The notes beneath the pieces were generated by a model, which was not told where the DNA came from, made no database searches, and saw only the letters and a list, made by a program, of their open reading frames with translations. Of a stretch of DNA of 64,000 bases, positions 33,346-44,378 are shown piece by piece. Source of the DNA: Thinopyrum elongatum. Its lineage: Eukaryota > Streptophyta > Magnoliopsida > Poales > Poaceae. The stretch lies in NCBI GenBank assembly GCA_011799875.1, contig CM022298.1, positions 499,849,857 through 499,913,856 of the forward strand. Reading direction: 5' to 3'. The number at the start of each line of letters is the position of its first letter. Within the stretch, counting starts at the first letter, position 1. A program made the translations under genes and the position numbers.

Positions 33346-34281
33346 ATGGTGAGAGGTCGGGGGCGCGGCGCAGCTCCAGTGACGGCGACGAGAACTTTTG
33401 CTCGATACCGCCTCCCTCCTCCCTTCGAAAATGCGGGGGCGGAGCCCGCTGCGAGAGGAGGTGGGAGGGGGCGAGGTTGAGGTCGTCATGGGGCCCGGGG
33501 CCGAGGAGGACGGGGCAGTGCTCTGCTTGCACCCCCGCCGACCACCCCTCCCCTGATGGAAGGCCATGTTGGAGATCAACCCCTGAAGTTCATCATCAGA
33601 CTATACAAGCCTCCGCGTGGCCGCCTTTGCCTCCCCACTCCGTTTGCAAGGGCGATGGAGCTTGAACAACCGCGCGCATTGAAGCTACACATGAGGGGTT
33701 GCGGGAACGGCGGCATGCGGGTGGATGTGGATTTCCCCGCCCCTCATGTCATGTTATTTTGACGCGGCTGGAAGACCTTTGCACGTGCCCATAGCTTGTC
33801 GGAGGGGCACATCCTCCATTTCAAACTAATGGAGGCCGATCTGCTCTCCATCAAGGTCTTTGGGTGCTCGGGTGCTCGCTTAGGGTGTTGCGCGGAGAGC
33901 TCGACCGACGATGAAAGCTCCTCCTCGAGCGATAGAGACGAGGAGGACAGTGACGGTGATGACGATGGCGCCGATGGGGAGGACGGCGACTCTGACTCTG
34001 ACTGGTCGTCAGCCGCACCATTACCGTCAGGTGGCAACACCATCATCTGCACCTGCATCTTGTCCCCGGCAAGGAGATTCTCTGGGGAGTTGGATGCAGA
34101 GGTGGGAGTGGTGCTCCGGGCTCCTCCAGCAGCCTTCCAGCTGGTCCCCGGCATGCTTCCTCGCGGGTTGCAGCTCTGTTTGCCCTACCGCACCCTGCTG
34201 GCCCTGGTAGCGGTGGCTGGCGGGTCGTCTCCGCCGCTCTCTTCACCATCACCTTCGCCCGCGCCCTCCCGCTCTTGTTAG
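33346..34281 (+). pseudogene. Antisense B3-like DNA-binding protein gene carried by Tat element F
   Basis: One frame of 311 codons from ATG 33346 to TAG 34279-34281, interrupted only by TGA at 33478-33480 and 33760-33762. Order: a short Gly/Arg-rich start (MVRGRGRGAAP); a Gly/Arg/Pro linker; a ~100-residue segment with the layout of a plant B3 domain (FIIRLYK, RLCLPTPFA, ALKLHMRG, MRVDVDF, then RGWKTFARAHSLSEGHILHFKL and LLSIKVFG); a very acidic Ser/Asp/Glu tract of ~40 residues; and a hydrophobic, Pro/Ser-rich tail. B3 domains bind DNA in plant transcription factors. The gene lies between the pol stop (35155) and the 3' LTR, in antisense, where Tat elements such as Grande are known to carry an extra ORF. 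The second TGA follows MLF and fits a CGA-to-TGA change. The B3 assignment is by motif reading, not by search. Confidence 0.62.
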
Positions 34282-35154
34282 GCCCCTTGCCAAGGGGCCT
34301 GAAAGGGGCAGGCTGGGGTTCTGCCAGGTGCTCCTTTTGCCTCCTTCACCTTCCTCCGTAGTGCCTGGGAGGAGGAGGGCAAGAAAGGGCATCACGGGGC
34401 ACTTATCTTTTTTCAATCTAAAACATGTAGGCATTTGCCAAACTTTAGTTTAAATAATGTAATCTTCTTTATCCTTGTTGGTGTTCTGTAAGATCTGTAC
34501 TTGTTCATCTGCATATTAATGAAAAAGACAAACTTTGCCGGGCACTTGTGCATGTGTCATACTCATGCAGAGGTGAAATGCCTCTATACGTTCAAGTAAA
34601 CAAATTATCTTCGGCAAGCTATCCTACCGGTACCCTCGAATTGTTGCCGTGGAACTAAGCCTGCCGGGCACAAATCGTAAAGAGGGACCAGCCCCCCGCC
34701 AAGCCTTCTCCGTCAAAGGCCACTGCGACCATCCTGACCGAAGCAACATTCGAGTCAAAGGATGGGAGCACCTAAGTTTCGAAGGTGGCGAGGTTTTCAT
34801 ATGCACAAGTTTCTGCTTACAGAACACGTAAGGATATGAAGAGAACTTATCTGTTTGGCTTGCCGAGGATCGTCTCATAGGCTTGTCTTCATTTCCTCTC
34901 TCTTGGGACCGAGTCCACGGCAAGAACCCTGCAACTTAATGCAGATGAAAACAATGCCTCATGCGACCTCATCTACATGATGATGCTATGCTCATGATAT
35001 GCTTATGCATGCATGCAAGTTTTGGGGGCCCCCCAGCGCTTCATTTATTTCTGTTGCTCAGGGTCTGCATCTGGCTTTGTACAAGGGGTTACATGCAACA
35101 GCGGCAAGGCCTGTACAAAAGGGTGGCTGCCGGGCAGGGCCCGACAGCCGTGCC
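34282..35154. other. Convergent intergenic stretch of element F
   Basis: About 870 bp between the 3' end of the antisense gene and the 3' end of pol. I see no supported ORF. It contains an AT-rich part with ATTAATGAAAAAG near 34515-34530 that could serve polyadenylation of the plus-strand transcript. Several stretches share the 'tgccgggca' word common across the element. Confidence 0.4.
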
Positions 35155-36303
35155 TTACGGGTAGAACTTACGGAGAAACTCAATGTTCCATGAGTTTTGC
35201 AATTGAATGCCATCTCCGATCTCCAGATGGACTGCGCCAGGTCTGGTGACTCGTACTACCCGGTAAGGGCCTTCCCACTTTGGCGTCAACTTGTTTGTAC
35301 CCTTGGCGGACTGAACACGCCTAAGGACAAGGTTGCCTTCCTCAAAACCCCGGGCATGAACCCTGCGGCTATGATAGCGACACAGGGCTTGCTGGTAGCG
35401 TGCAGCACGCGTAGCGGCCCGGAGACGGTTCTCCTCAATTAGCACAGCGTCGTCACGCCGGTGCCATTCCTGCGCTACTTCATCGTAGGCAAGCACTCGA
35501 GGAGACCCAAATATGAGTTCCGTGGGGATAACTGCTTCTGCCCCATAGACTAGGGAGAAGGGAGTCTGCCCGGTAGCTCGATTAGGTGTCGTTCTGAGGG
35601 ACCAAAGAACCACCGGCACCTCGTCAATCCATCCCCTGCCACACTTCTGCAGTCTATCAAAAGTTCTTGTCTTGAGGCCCCACAACACTTCAGCGTTCGC
35701 CCTCTCAGCTTGTCCGTTGCTTCTGGGATGGGCGACAGAGGCAAATGAGATCTTGCTTCCGAGGGCATGAACATATTGCATGAAGGAGCGGCTCGTGAAT
35801 TGGGTGCCATTGTCAGTGATGATCTGGGAAGGGATTCTGAAGTGGCACACCAATCCTTTCAAGAACTTGATAGCTGACTGAGCGGTCAGCTTTCTCACGG
35901 GCTCCATCTCTGGCCACTTTGTGAACTTGTCGATAGCGACGAACAAGAAATCAAAGCCCCCGGTAGCACGGGGGAAGGGGCCCAAGATATCGAGCCCCCA
36001 GACCGAGAAGGGCCATGATAAAGGGATCGTCTGAAGAGCTTGGGTGGGCTGATGAATGTTCTTGGAGTGGAACTGGTAGGCTTCACATTTGGTGACGAGC
36101 TCAACTACATCTTGGAGGGCCGTGGGCCAGTAAAATCCTTGACGGAAGGCTTTTCCAACCAGGGCCCTTGATCCAATGTGTGAGCCGCACATACCTTTGT
36201 GTATCTCTGCCAACAGTTCCCTTCCATCCTCCCGGCAAATGCACTTCAATTTCACACCGTTGGGCCTCCTTCTGTATAGTGTGTCATTGACAAACAGATA
36301 CAT
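35155..36303 (-). pseudogene. Integrase region of element F
   Basis: A 382-codon frame ends EFLRKFYP at the pol stop. The zinc-binding part has HKGMCGSH and then CEAYQF, where the second Cys of the usual CxxC is Tyr. The catalytic core has WGLDILGPF, IITDNGTQF and the Glu in ANAEVLWGLK, so the D,D,E residues are kept. The C-terminal part has LTPKWEGPYRVVRV. It integrates the element's DNA copy in the nucleus. The frame is shifted from the RNase H frame between 36304 and 36375, so the polyprotein is broken. Confidence 0.9.
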
Positions 36304-36374
36304 ACTGGCCCTCTGGGCTACTCTTTCAGCTTCTTCTTGCTCTTCGGGGAGTTCTCCAGTTTGGAGGAAATGGA

Positions 36375-37982
36375 CTATGTGTCATGCCCAAGTTGGGGCC
36401 AGAGGCTTGGCAACAAGGACCAACGGCACCTCCTCATTCGCAGGAGCGCACTTCTCGACCGTAGGGACCAGTGGTCTGACGGGATGGTGCAGCTCGCTGA
36501 TCGAAGGGGAGTTGTTCCCGCCAAGCTCTCTGCGGGGGCCTCGGGAGGCCCTGCCGGGTGAGGCTTGCCGGAGTCCGGTTTCCTCCTCTTTCTGGCCATT
36601 GTTGCTGGGGATACGGAGGGTTGAATCAGATGGAGAACAAAAGTCCCTAGTTCCATAGGGAGCTTTTGCGCAGCGCACTTCGACAGATGATCAGCGATGC
36701 TGTTTTCTGCACAGGGTACGTGCTCTGTTTGCAATCCGTCAAAGCGCTCCTCCAACTTCCTCACTTCCTCGATGTATGCCTCCATCAATGGACTTTGGTA
36801 ATCCTTGCTGAATTATCTCACCACAAGCTGTGAATCTCCGCGGATGATCAGCTTCTTGATTCCCAGTTCTGTTGCAATTCTGAGGCCGACAAGGAGCCCT
36901 TCATACTCTGTAGTATTGTTGGTAGCCTTCTCCCGGGGAAAGTGCATCTGGACGACGTACTTAAGGTGCTCCCCAGTGGGAGCGACAAGAAGCACGCTAG
37001 CCCCTGCACCTTGTAGGGAGAAGGCACCATCAAAATACATGATCCAATCTTGGGGTGCTTCCTTGCCAGGAATAACTGTCTCCAATACCCCTTCATCAGG
37101 AGTTGGTGTCCACTCTGCGATGAATTCCGCTAGTGCTCTGCTATGAATGGTTGACGTGCTTTCAAACTTCAAACCAAAGTTGGACAACTCCAAAGCCCAT
37201 TCCACAATCCTGCCAGTGGCCTCAGGGTTTTGGAGTATGCGTTGCAAGGGGAAACGGGTGACAACCGTGATCTCGTGGGCTTGGAAGTAGTGGCGCAGTT
37301 TCCTTGAGGCCATGATGAGGCCAAAAATCAGCTTTTGCACGGCAGAGTACCTCGACCTAGCCCCCTGCAACAAGGAGCTGACGAAGTACACTAGGCGCTG
37401 CACCACTTTCTTCTTTGCCGTGACCAGAGAACTGCTTCTGTTGCCCTGCCTCTCTTCGCTCTGGACTGACTCTGCCCTTGCCGAGATAGGTCCTCTTTCT
37501 TCTCCAGAGAGAATAGTGGTTGTGATTGCCGCGTCATCCACTTCCCGCTGTGCCACCAGTGCCGCGCTAACCACTTGATTGGTTGCCGCCAAGTATAGCA
37601 GCAACGGCTCTTGTGGTTTGGGAGTGACCAAGGTGGGAACAGAGGAAAGATAGGTCTTCAAATCTTGCAGTGCAGCATCTGCCTCCGGGGTCCAATCCAT
37701 GGGCCCTTCCCTCTTCAAGATTTTGAAAAACGGCAGGGCGCTCTCGGCAGACTTGGAAATGAACCTGCTCAGTGCAGCCACACATCTTGTCAAACGCCTC
37801 ACGTCCTTGACTGTCTTGGGTGCTTGAATCTGCTCGATAGCCTTGATCTTGTCGGGGTTGGCCTCTATCCCTCGATGAGACACAAAGAAACCAAGTAGCT
37901 TACCGGAGTGGATGCCAAACACACACTTCTCTGGGTTCAGCTTCAAGTTAATTTTACGCAGATTGGCAAAGGTTTCTTCCAA
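36375..37982 (-). pseudogene. RNase H and archaeal-type second RNase H of element F
   Basis: The frame carries the connection domain and first RNase H (LLLYLAATNQVVSAALV, LVYFVSSLLQGARSRY, RKLRHYFQAHEITVVT), then a second RNase H with WIMYFDGAFSLQGAGAS, TNNTTEYEGLLVGL and IRGDSQLVV, giving the D, E and D catalytic positions. A dual RNase H of this kind marks the Tat lineage of Ty3/Gypsy. A stop sits between 36789 and 36812. A stretch of about 30 residues between the first RNase H motifs (around 37420-37510) looks like an insertion relative to relatives. Confidence 0.87.
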
Positions 37983-39428
37983 ATCCTAGATGAGGGTTGA
38001 TCTGTCCTTGGTCTTGACCACAATATCATCCATGTAAGCCTCAATGTTTCTGTGTAGCTGGGACTCAAAGCCAATCTATACTGCTCATGCAAAGGTGGAT
38101 GTGGTGCTCTTTAGCCCGAAGGGCATCCGTACAAAGCAGTACGTGACACACGGGGTTATGAACACGGTTTTCTCCTCGTCTTCCTTGGACATGAAGATCT
38201 GGTGGTATCCGGAGTAGGCATCCAGAAAGGAAAGTAGGCCACACCCAGAAGTGGAATCCACAATCTGGTCGATGTGCGGTAAGGGGAACAGGTCCTTCAG
38301 GCATGCCTTGTTCAAATCCGTAAAATCTATGCAAAGCCTCCATTTCCCATTCGCCTTGCACACCACCACTGGATTCGCCAACCATGTGGGGTGCAACACT
38401 CCCCTGACCAAACCAGCTACTTCAAGTTTCTTGATCTCATCGGTAATAAACTGTTGCCGCTCCAAAGCTTGCTTCTGGACCTTCTGCTTGATGGGTCGGG
38501 CATGTGGGCGGACAGCAAGGTGGTGCTCGATTACCTCCCTGGGAACACCGGGGATGTCAGATGGTTGCCAGGCAAACAGATCGACATTCGCTCGCAAGAA
38601 GGCAACGAGTGCGCTTTCCTATTTTTCATCGAGGGTGGCACTGACAGTGAAGGTACCGTCAGTGCCAGCCAGCCCTACCAGGACCTTCTTCATAGCAGGC
38701 GCAGCAGCTTTGGATCTCTTGCTATTGGAACTCTCCGGCAAGTCATCGACAGGCGCAGCGCACTCCGGAGAGGCACGCTTCCCGGATTCCTTGCTGGCAT
38801 CCTTGCTAGCTCTCTTCATTTTCTTACTCTCCTTGGCGGGAACACTGGCTTTCGCGGCCTCTGCCGCGACTGCTTCCCGATACATCTTGTCCACGCATAT
38901 GACTGCGTCTTTCTGATCTGACGGAATGGAAATGACTCCTATCGGCCCTGGCATCTTCAAGGTGTTGTAGGCATAGTGGGATGCAGCCATGAACTTGGCC
39001 AGAGCTGGGCGACCAAGGATTCCATTGTACGGTAAGGGGAGGTCAACCACGTCAAACACGATCTTCTCAGTCCGGTAGTTTAACTCCCCCCCCCCCACCC
39101 TCTCCCCCCCCCCCCCCGGAAAGTCACGGCAGGCAATTGATCTTGCCCTAGGAACGATCCTACCGGGGTTGTTTCCTTGGAACGTACCAGTAACCTTGAG
39201 CTCCTCATCTGCTATCTGAAGTTTGCTGAGGACCTTTGGAGATATCAGATTCAACCCAGCCCCACCGTCAACCAACATCCTTGTGACTTTGAGGTTGCGT
39301 ATTGTTGGTGAGACCAACAACGGCAAGCACCCTACCGCAGTAGTGCGATCAGGGTGATCCTCTTCGTCAAAGATGATGGGCGTGCGGGACCATTTGAGCG
39401 GCTTTCGGGAATCTACCGCTGGCTCCAT
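37983..39428 (-). pseudogene. Protease and reverse transcriptase of element F
   Basis: The protease site reads RMLVDGGAGLNLIS (D at the active site replaces the usual DTG context with DGGAG). The reverse transcriptase has LANPVVVCKANGKWRLCIDFTD, LSFLDAYSGYHQ and YMDD at about 38025, the catalytic pair. Three stops in one frame lie between 37984 and 38090, around the YMDD box, so no active enzyme is made. A further stop separates the protease part from the reverse transcriptase near 38598-38618. Runs of 11 and 14 C on the plus strand at 39086-39117 encode Gly runs inside the protease region. Confidence 0.9.
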
Positions 39429-39449
39429 GGCATTGACTTCATGCGCCCA

Positions 39450-41590
39450 CTATTTAAGTTGGTGGTGAGAGGAGTGCAGAGATGCACCCCCGTCAATGCA
39501 CAAGGCGTCAGTGGCTTTCTGGAACTCCTGCTCGCTGGTTTCCTCTTCATCTCCCTCATCGGTCTCATCACTGCAATCCTTCTTCTCACGGCCTTTGGTG
39601 GGTTTCCCTTGATTCTGAGGAGCCTTGCATGGGCGGCTTACTCCGCCGCCACGGCCCTTCTCGCCAGCACCATCCTGATTCTTCTCCTTATCACACTTCT
39701 CATACTCAGCCCTCTGCTTATTGACGAGCTGCTCAACCTGATGGCATTCCCAAAGGTCGTGGCCCTTGGTCCATGGATCTTGCAATACGGCCCCTCACCC
39801 TTCCCGGCATTCTCGGCAGCCGCAGCCGCCCGGCAGTCAGTGCACGCGGCAACCTCCTTGCCGGGTGCTTCGGCCTTGGCCTTCTTGCCGGTACTAGGTG
39901 TGCTTGATCCTTCGACTGCCATCACAACTTTCTCCTTGCGCTTCTTATTGCGTTTCTTGTACTTCTTCTGGCTAGTGGCATCATCGTCATCGTCTAAATC
40001 GATGTCGACGCCTTCCTCTTCGCCGGGAAGTTGCCTTCCCTCCTCTATGCGAGCTCACTTATCCACCAGCATGTATAACTCATTCATAGTCTGGGGCAGC
40101 CGCACGTTCATTTTGGAACGTATCCGGCGGTTGCGCACATTGGACTGGAATGCAACTATCACGGCTGCCAGGTGGATATCTGGGATGTTCCTGTGCACTC
40201 GGCTGAACCTTTGCATGTACTTCCACAGGGTCTCCCCTTCCTTCTGCGGGAGGAGTTGCAGATTGCTGGGCCGCCCTGGTTCTTGATGGCCGCCCATGAA
40301 GGCGCCAACAAACTCATGGCACAGGTCAGCCCAAGTTGAAATGGAGTTCTCCGGCAGGTCCATCAGCCAAGACTTCACGTTTGGCTTGAGTGCCAAAGGG
40401 AAGTAGTTGGCGAACACCTTCTCGTCTCTTCCACCGGCAGCCTAAACAGCGATGGTGTAGATGCTCAAGAACTCTGCCGGGTTCAATCTTCCAACGTACT
40501 TCTCTGGTATCTCCGGCTTGAATGTGCGGGAAGATGGCCAACGGACTTGCCGTAGCTCGCGAGTGAAGGCGGGGCACCCAACCTCGAAAGGTAGGCACCC
40601 ACCCTCACTGAGCGCAGGCTCATCGACATTGGGGCCGTTGCGCCGATCAGACTGGCGGTGGGTGTCGCGGCGTTGCTCGACGGTGACGCGCGCACCTTCC
40701 CCTCGCCTGCCTTCCTGGGCTTGCCGCTGGTCCCGACACGCTCGAGGGCCGGACGAAGCCATCGAGACGTCGTCGGGTTCTTGATCGCGTGGCTCTGGTC
40801 GTGGCCCTTGCGCAGGCTGCCACGGAGGGGACTGCACCATGGGGATGCCCCCCTTGGCATGGCCAGCTGCGCGGGCCGTTGTCGTCGCATTGGGAGGCCG
40901 TGGCGGGCCAGCTCGCTGTGATCCTCCCGCTTCGGCAAAACCAATCAGGCTTTGAATGGTGGCTCTCCACTCATCCATCTGATCGTCTGCCGGTGGAAAT
41001 CTCAACAGTAGCTGGGCCCGTGCCATAGCCTCCGAAGCGGTGCTTGGCATGGATGATGATGTAGATCGTTGCGTCGCCTGCTCCTTATGGTGCCAGTAGC
41101 AGCTGCGCCGTGTTCTCACCGTCGTGAGCCCGCGGCCACGGTGACGTGGTAACGAGGTCGAGGCGCTTGAGGGCCAGCGGCTCCATTTGGCGCATCGACT
41201 GGGTCGGTTCGCCTCGGGAGTGGCGCACGCCCTGCGGCCGCGCCCCGTAGCGGGAGCGACCGGAGGGTTGCGATTCGCCCCAGAGCGAGAGCTGCCGCTG
41301 CGGCTGTGCCTTTCGGCCGGGTGGAGAGGTGCGGACAGAATGATTTCTCCACCCGTACCTTGTGGAGCGTGGCCGTCAGGGTGCTGTTGGTGCTGTACTT
41401 CCTCGGTGCCTTCTGCTCTTACTTCTGCCGCAAGGGAGGTGGTGGCGACGCCGCCTGCGCCGGTCACGTCCCCCGCAGCATCCATGTCTCCGTGCGTCCT
41501 CGCAGCCTCCGCGGCGTCGGTGGCCGCGTGTAGCGGGGCCTTTGAAGTGGACGGGTGGGCTGCAACACCGGGCCTCGTCTTGGGCGCCAT
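39450..41590 (-). pseudogene. gag of element F
   Basis: From ATG 41590 (MAPKTRPG) a Pro/Ala/Arg-rich N-terminal region leads to the capsid-like gag domain at about 40055-40460 (LKPNVKSWLMDLPENSISTWADL, ETLWKYMQRFSRVHRNIPD). After a Lys-rich basic stretch comes a CTDC…YCKIH zinc-knuckle-like segment. The frame has a TAG at about 40442 and a TGA at about 40052, both explained by one C-to-T change (CAG, CGA), and shifts into the pol frame between about 39640 and 39785. Gag forms the particle that packages the element RNA in the cytoplasm. Confidence 0.85.
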
Positions 41591-41655
41591 GAATGATGGA
41601 GCCGTCGATGAAGATGACGCGCTGCGTATGCTTCTCGGGTTCGCGCAAGCGCTGC

Positions 41656-41673
41656 CCCCTACCTGGCGCGCCA
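41656..41673 (-). promoter_or_regulatory. Primer-binding site of element F
   Basis: The minus strand reads TGGCGCGCCAGGTAGGGG about 9 bp inside the LTR end at 41683. This is a frequent PBS in cereal Gypsy elements. I do not assign the tRNA. Confidence 0.75.
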
Positions 41674-41682
41674 AAGATATCG

Positions 41683-42576
41683 TGGGAAACCACGGCCACC
41701 TATGGGGCCATCGGCCCCTTTTGGTTCGGCAAGGGGGCTGAGCGCATTGCACAAAGAGCGGAGGACCGTAGCGTAGCACGGCAGAGATCACACGGGCAGT
41801 TTTACCCAGGTTCGGGCCGCCGCGAGGCGTAAAAACCTACTCCTGCTTTGGTGGATTGATGGTGGATTGAGGTGGAAACGTAGCGCTCTTGCCTGGCAGG
41901 GTTGCCTTGGGGCGAGAGCAGCTACGCGCGTATGAGTGTACAAGGTTCCAAACCCTTTCTCTGGTTGCCATGGCCCTCCTTTTATAGATCAAGGGGTTAC
42001 CACAGTGGCAAATCAGTCATTGTGTACTGATTAGATAGCAAACAGTGCTATCATACCTAACTCTATAGGCAGAGCAGAGCGCATTAAATGCGCTGCTCAG
42101 TGTCACATCGGAGCCTGCCCGGCAAGCCTTGCCGGGCTGCTCGGCCACCTTTTTGCCTGTCTACTTGACACGTCTCTGGACAGGTGTCATTTGGGGGTCG
42201 TTTCCTCTAGAAATGGCTGCCATGTGTCCAATGACTGCCACTTAGTCACTTGGGGGCTTGACACCACACCGATCGATGACTTGCGTCGCTGTGACGTGGA
42301 GCGGTGACGCCTTGGCGGGGTAGTTTGCTTTCGTAGTGCCCGGCAGGCCTGCCGGGATGGTCTTGAGGCTTGTCTTCGAGGCCACCTCGTCCTCGCCAGG
42401 CTCGCCCGCCCGGCAAGGGAGGTTTTTCCTTAGCAGTGTCCAGATCTTCTTGCCCTGCCCTTTGATTCCTCAAAGAGCCATCTCTCCTAGCTTGATCTAG
42501 TCTTGGATGTTGCAACTTTGCTCTTTTAGGCCTGTGCACGGTCTGGGCAACAGACCCAGGGTTTGTTGTACCGACA
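41683..42576 (-). mobile_element. Element F: 5' LTR
   Basis: An 894-bp LTR from TGTCGGTACAACAAACC (42576) to CCCA (41683) on the minus strand. The part from 42061 is repeated in the truncated 3' LTR. Its outer flank TTTCG (42577-42581) would be the target duplication in LTR J, but the other copy was lost in the deletion at 32280/32281. The segment near 41960-42000 includes TTTTATAGATC; nothing else is certain. Confidence 0.88.
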
Positions 42577-42798
42577 TTTCGGTACAAAGATTGAACACAA
42601 GAGATGAACTAGTGTTTCGAGATGAGATGGTGTTGTTGAAGAAGTTGATGAAGATTGGCCTCCCAAAGATGAGAGGGTTTTGGTGATGACGATGGCTTCG
42701 ATTTCCCCCTCCCGGAGGGAAGTATCCCCGGCGGAATCGCTCCGCCGGAGAGCAAAAGTGCTCCTGCCCAAGTTCCGCCTTGAGACGGCGGCACTCCG
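42577..42798 (-). mobile_element. J: solo LTR, middle fragment
   Basis: Joins 51102-51515 once element C and one copy of its target duplication CTCCG are removed: GCGGCACTCCG then TCCCAAAAG. It is the GC-rich part of the LTR with CCCGGCGGAATCGCTCCGCCGG-type inverted words. Confidence 0.75.
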
Positions 42799-44378
42799 TG
42801 CTACTTCTTGAGCTTGCGTTGGTTTTTCCCTTGAAGAGGAAAGGGTGATGCAGCAAAGTAGAGATAAGTATTTCCCTCAGTTTGAGAACCAAGGTATCAA
42901 TCTAGTAGGAGCTACAAACAAGTCTCCAATCTACGCACCTGCACAAACAATCAAACGCTTGCACCCAACGCGATAAAGGGGTTGTCAATCCCTTCATGGT
43001 CACTTGCAAGGATGAGATCTGATAGAGATAGATATAAAAGATTACTAAAACGTAAAACAAAGTAAAAACAAATAAATTGCAGCAAGGTATTTTTGGGTTT
43101 TTTGGTTTATAGATCTGAAAATATATGATGGAAAATAGACCCGGGGGCCATAGGTTTCACTAGAGGCTTCTCTCTTGAAGATAGCATACGGTGGGTGAAC
43201 AAATTACTGTTGAGCAATTGATAGAAAAGCGCAAAGTTATGATGATATCTAAGGAAATGATCATGAATATAGGCATCACGTCTGTGACAAGTAGACCGAA
43301 ACGATTCTGTATCTACTACTATTACTCCACACATCGACCGACTCCTACCTGCATCTAGAGTATTAAGTTCATAAGAATATAGCAACGCTTTAAGTAAGAT
43401 GACATGATGTAGAGGGATAAACTCAAGCAATATGATGAAAACCCCATCTTTTTATCCTTGATGGCAACAATACAATACGTGCCTCGCTACCCCTTCTGTC
43501 ACTGGGTGAGGACACCGCAAGATTGAACCCAAAACTAAGCACCTCTCCCATTGCAAGAAAAACCAATCTAGTTGGCCAAACCAAACCGATAGTTCGAAGA
43601 GAAATACAAAGATATCTTAATATTGCATAAAAGAGTTCAAAGAAGACTCAAATAATATTCATAGATAATCTGATCATAAATCCACAATTCATCGGATCTC
43701 AACAAACACACTACAAAAAAATATTACATCGAATAGATCTCCAAGAACATCGAGGAGAACATTGTATTGAAGATCAAAGAGAGAGAAGAAGCCATCTAGC
43801 TACTAGCTATGGACTCGTAGGTCTGTGGTAAACTACTCACGCATCATCGGAAGGGCAGCAAGGTTGATGTAGAGGCCCTCCGTGATTGAATCCCCCTCCG
43901 GCAGAGTGCCGGAAAAGGCCCCAAGATGGGATCTCATGGGAACAGAGGCTTGCGGCGGTCGAAAAGTATTTTGGTGGACGCTTCTGGTGGTTTGGGAATA
44001 TTTGGAAATTTATAGAGCAAGAATTAGGGTTAGGAGACCCCCGAGGGGCCCACAAGCCCTCAGGGCACCCCCCCTGGGGCACGCTTGCTAGGCTTGTGGC
44101 CTCCTCGGCCATCTCCTGCCTTCCTCTCCAAGCTCCGTGGATGTCTTCTGGTCCAAGAAAAATCATCGTAAAGTTTTATTCCATTTTGACTCCGTTTGAT
44201 ATTCCTTTTCTGTAAAACTCAAAAACAAGGAAAAAACAGAAACTGGCACTGGGCTCTTGGTTAATAGGTTAGTCCCAAAAATAAATAAAATAGCATATTA
44301 ATGCATATTAAACATCCAAAACAGATAATATAATAGCATGAAACAATCAAAAATTATAGATACGTTGGAGACATATCA
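42799..44378 (-). mobile_element. Element C: 3' LTR
   Basis: A 1,580-bp LTR; the minus strand starts TGATATGTCTCC at 44378 and ends GTAGCA at 42799. Over its first ~187 plus-strand bases I count 8 differences from the 5' LTR, about 4%, so the insertion is fairly recent. Target duplication CTCCG at 42794-42798. Confidence 0.95.

Noticed and set aside
33556..33762. Starting the antisense gene at ATG 33556 as a separate 68-codon protein
   Set aside because: The same frame is sensible from ATG 33346 and continues past the TGA at 33760 to 34281 with the second half of the B3-like domain, so one longer gene is the better reading.
39354..40286. Long plus-strand frame opposite F gag-protease as a second antisense gene
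   Set aside because: It overlaps clear gag/protease coding on the other strand, is a Leu/Ser-rich mirror of it, and has no domain or promoter of its own.
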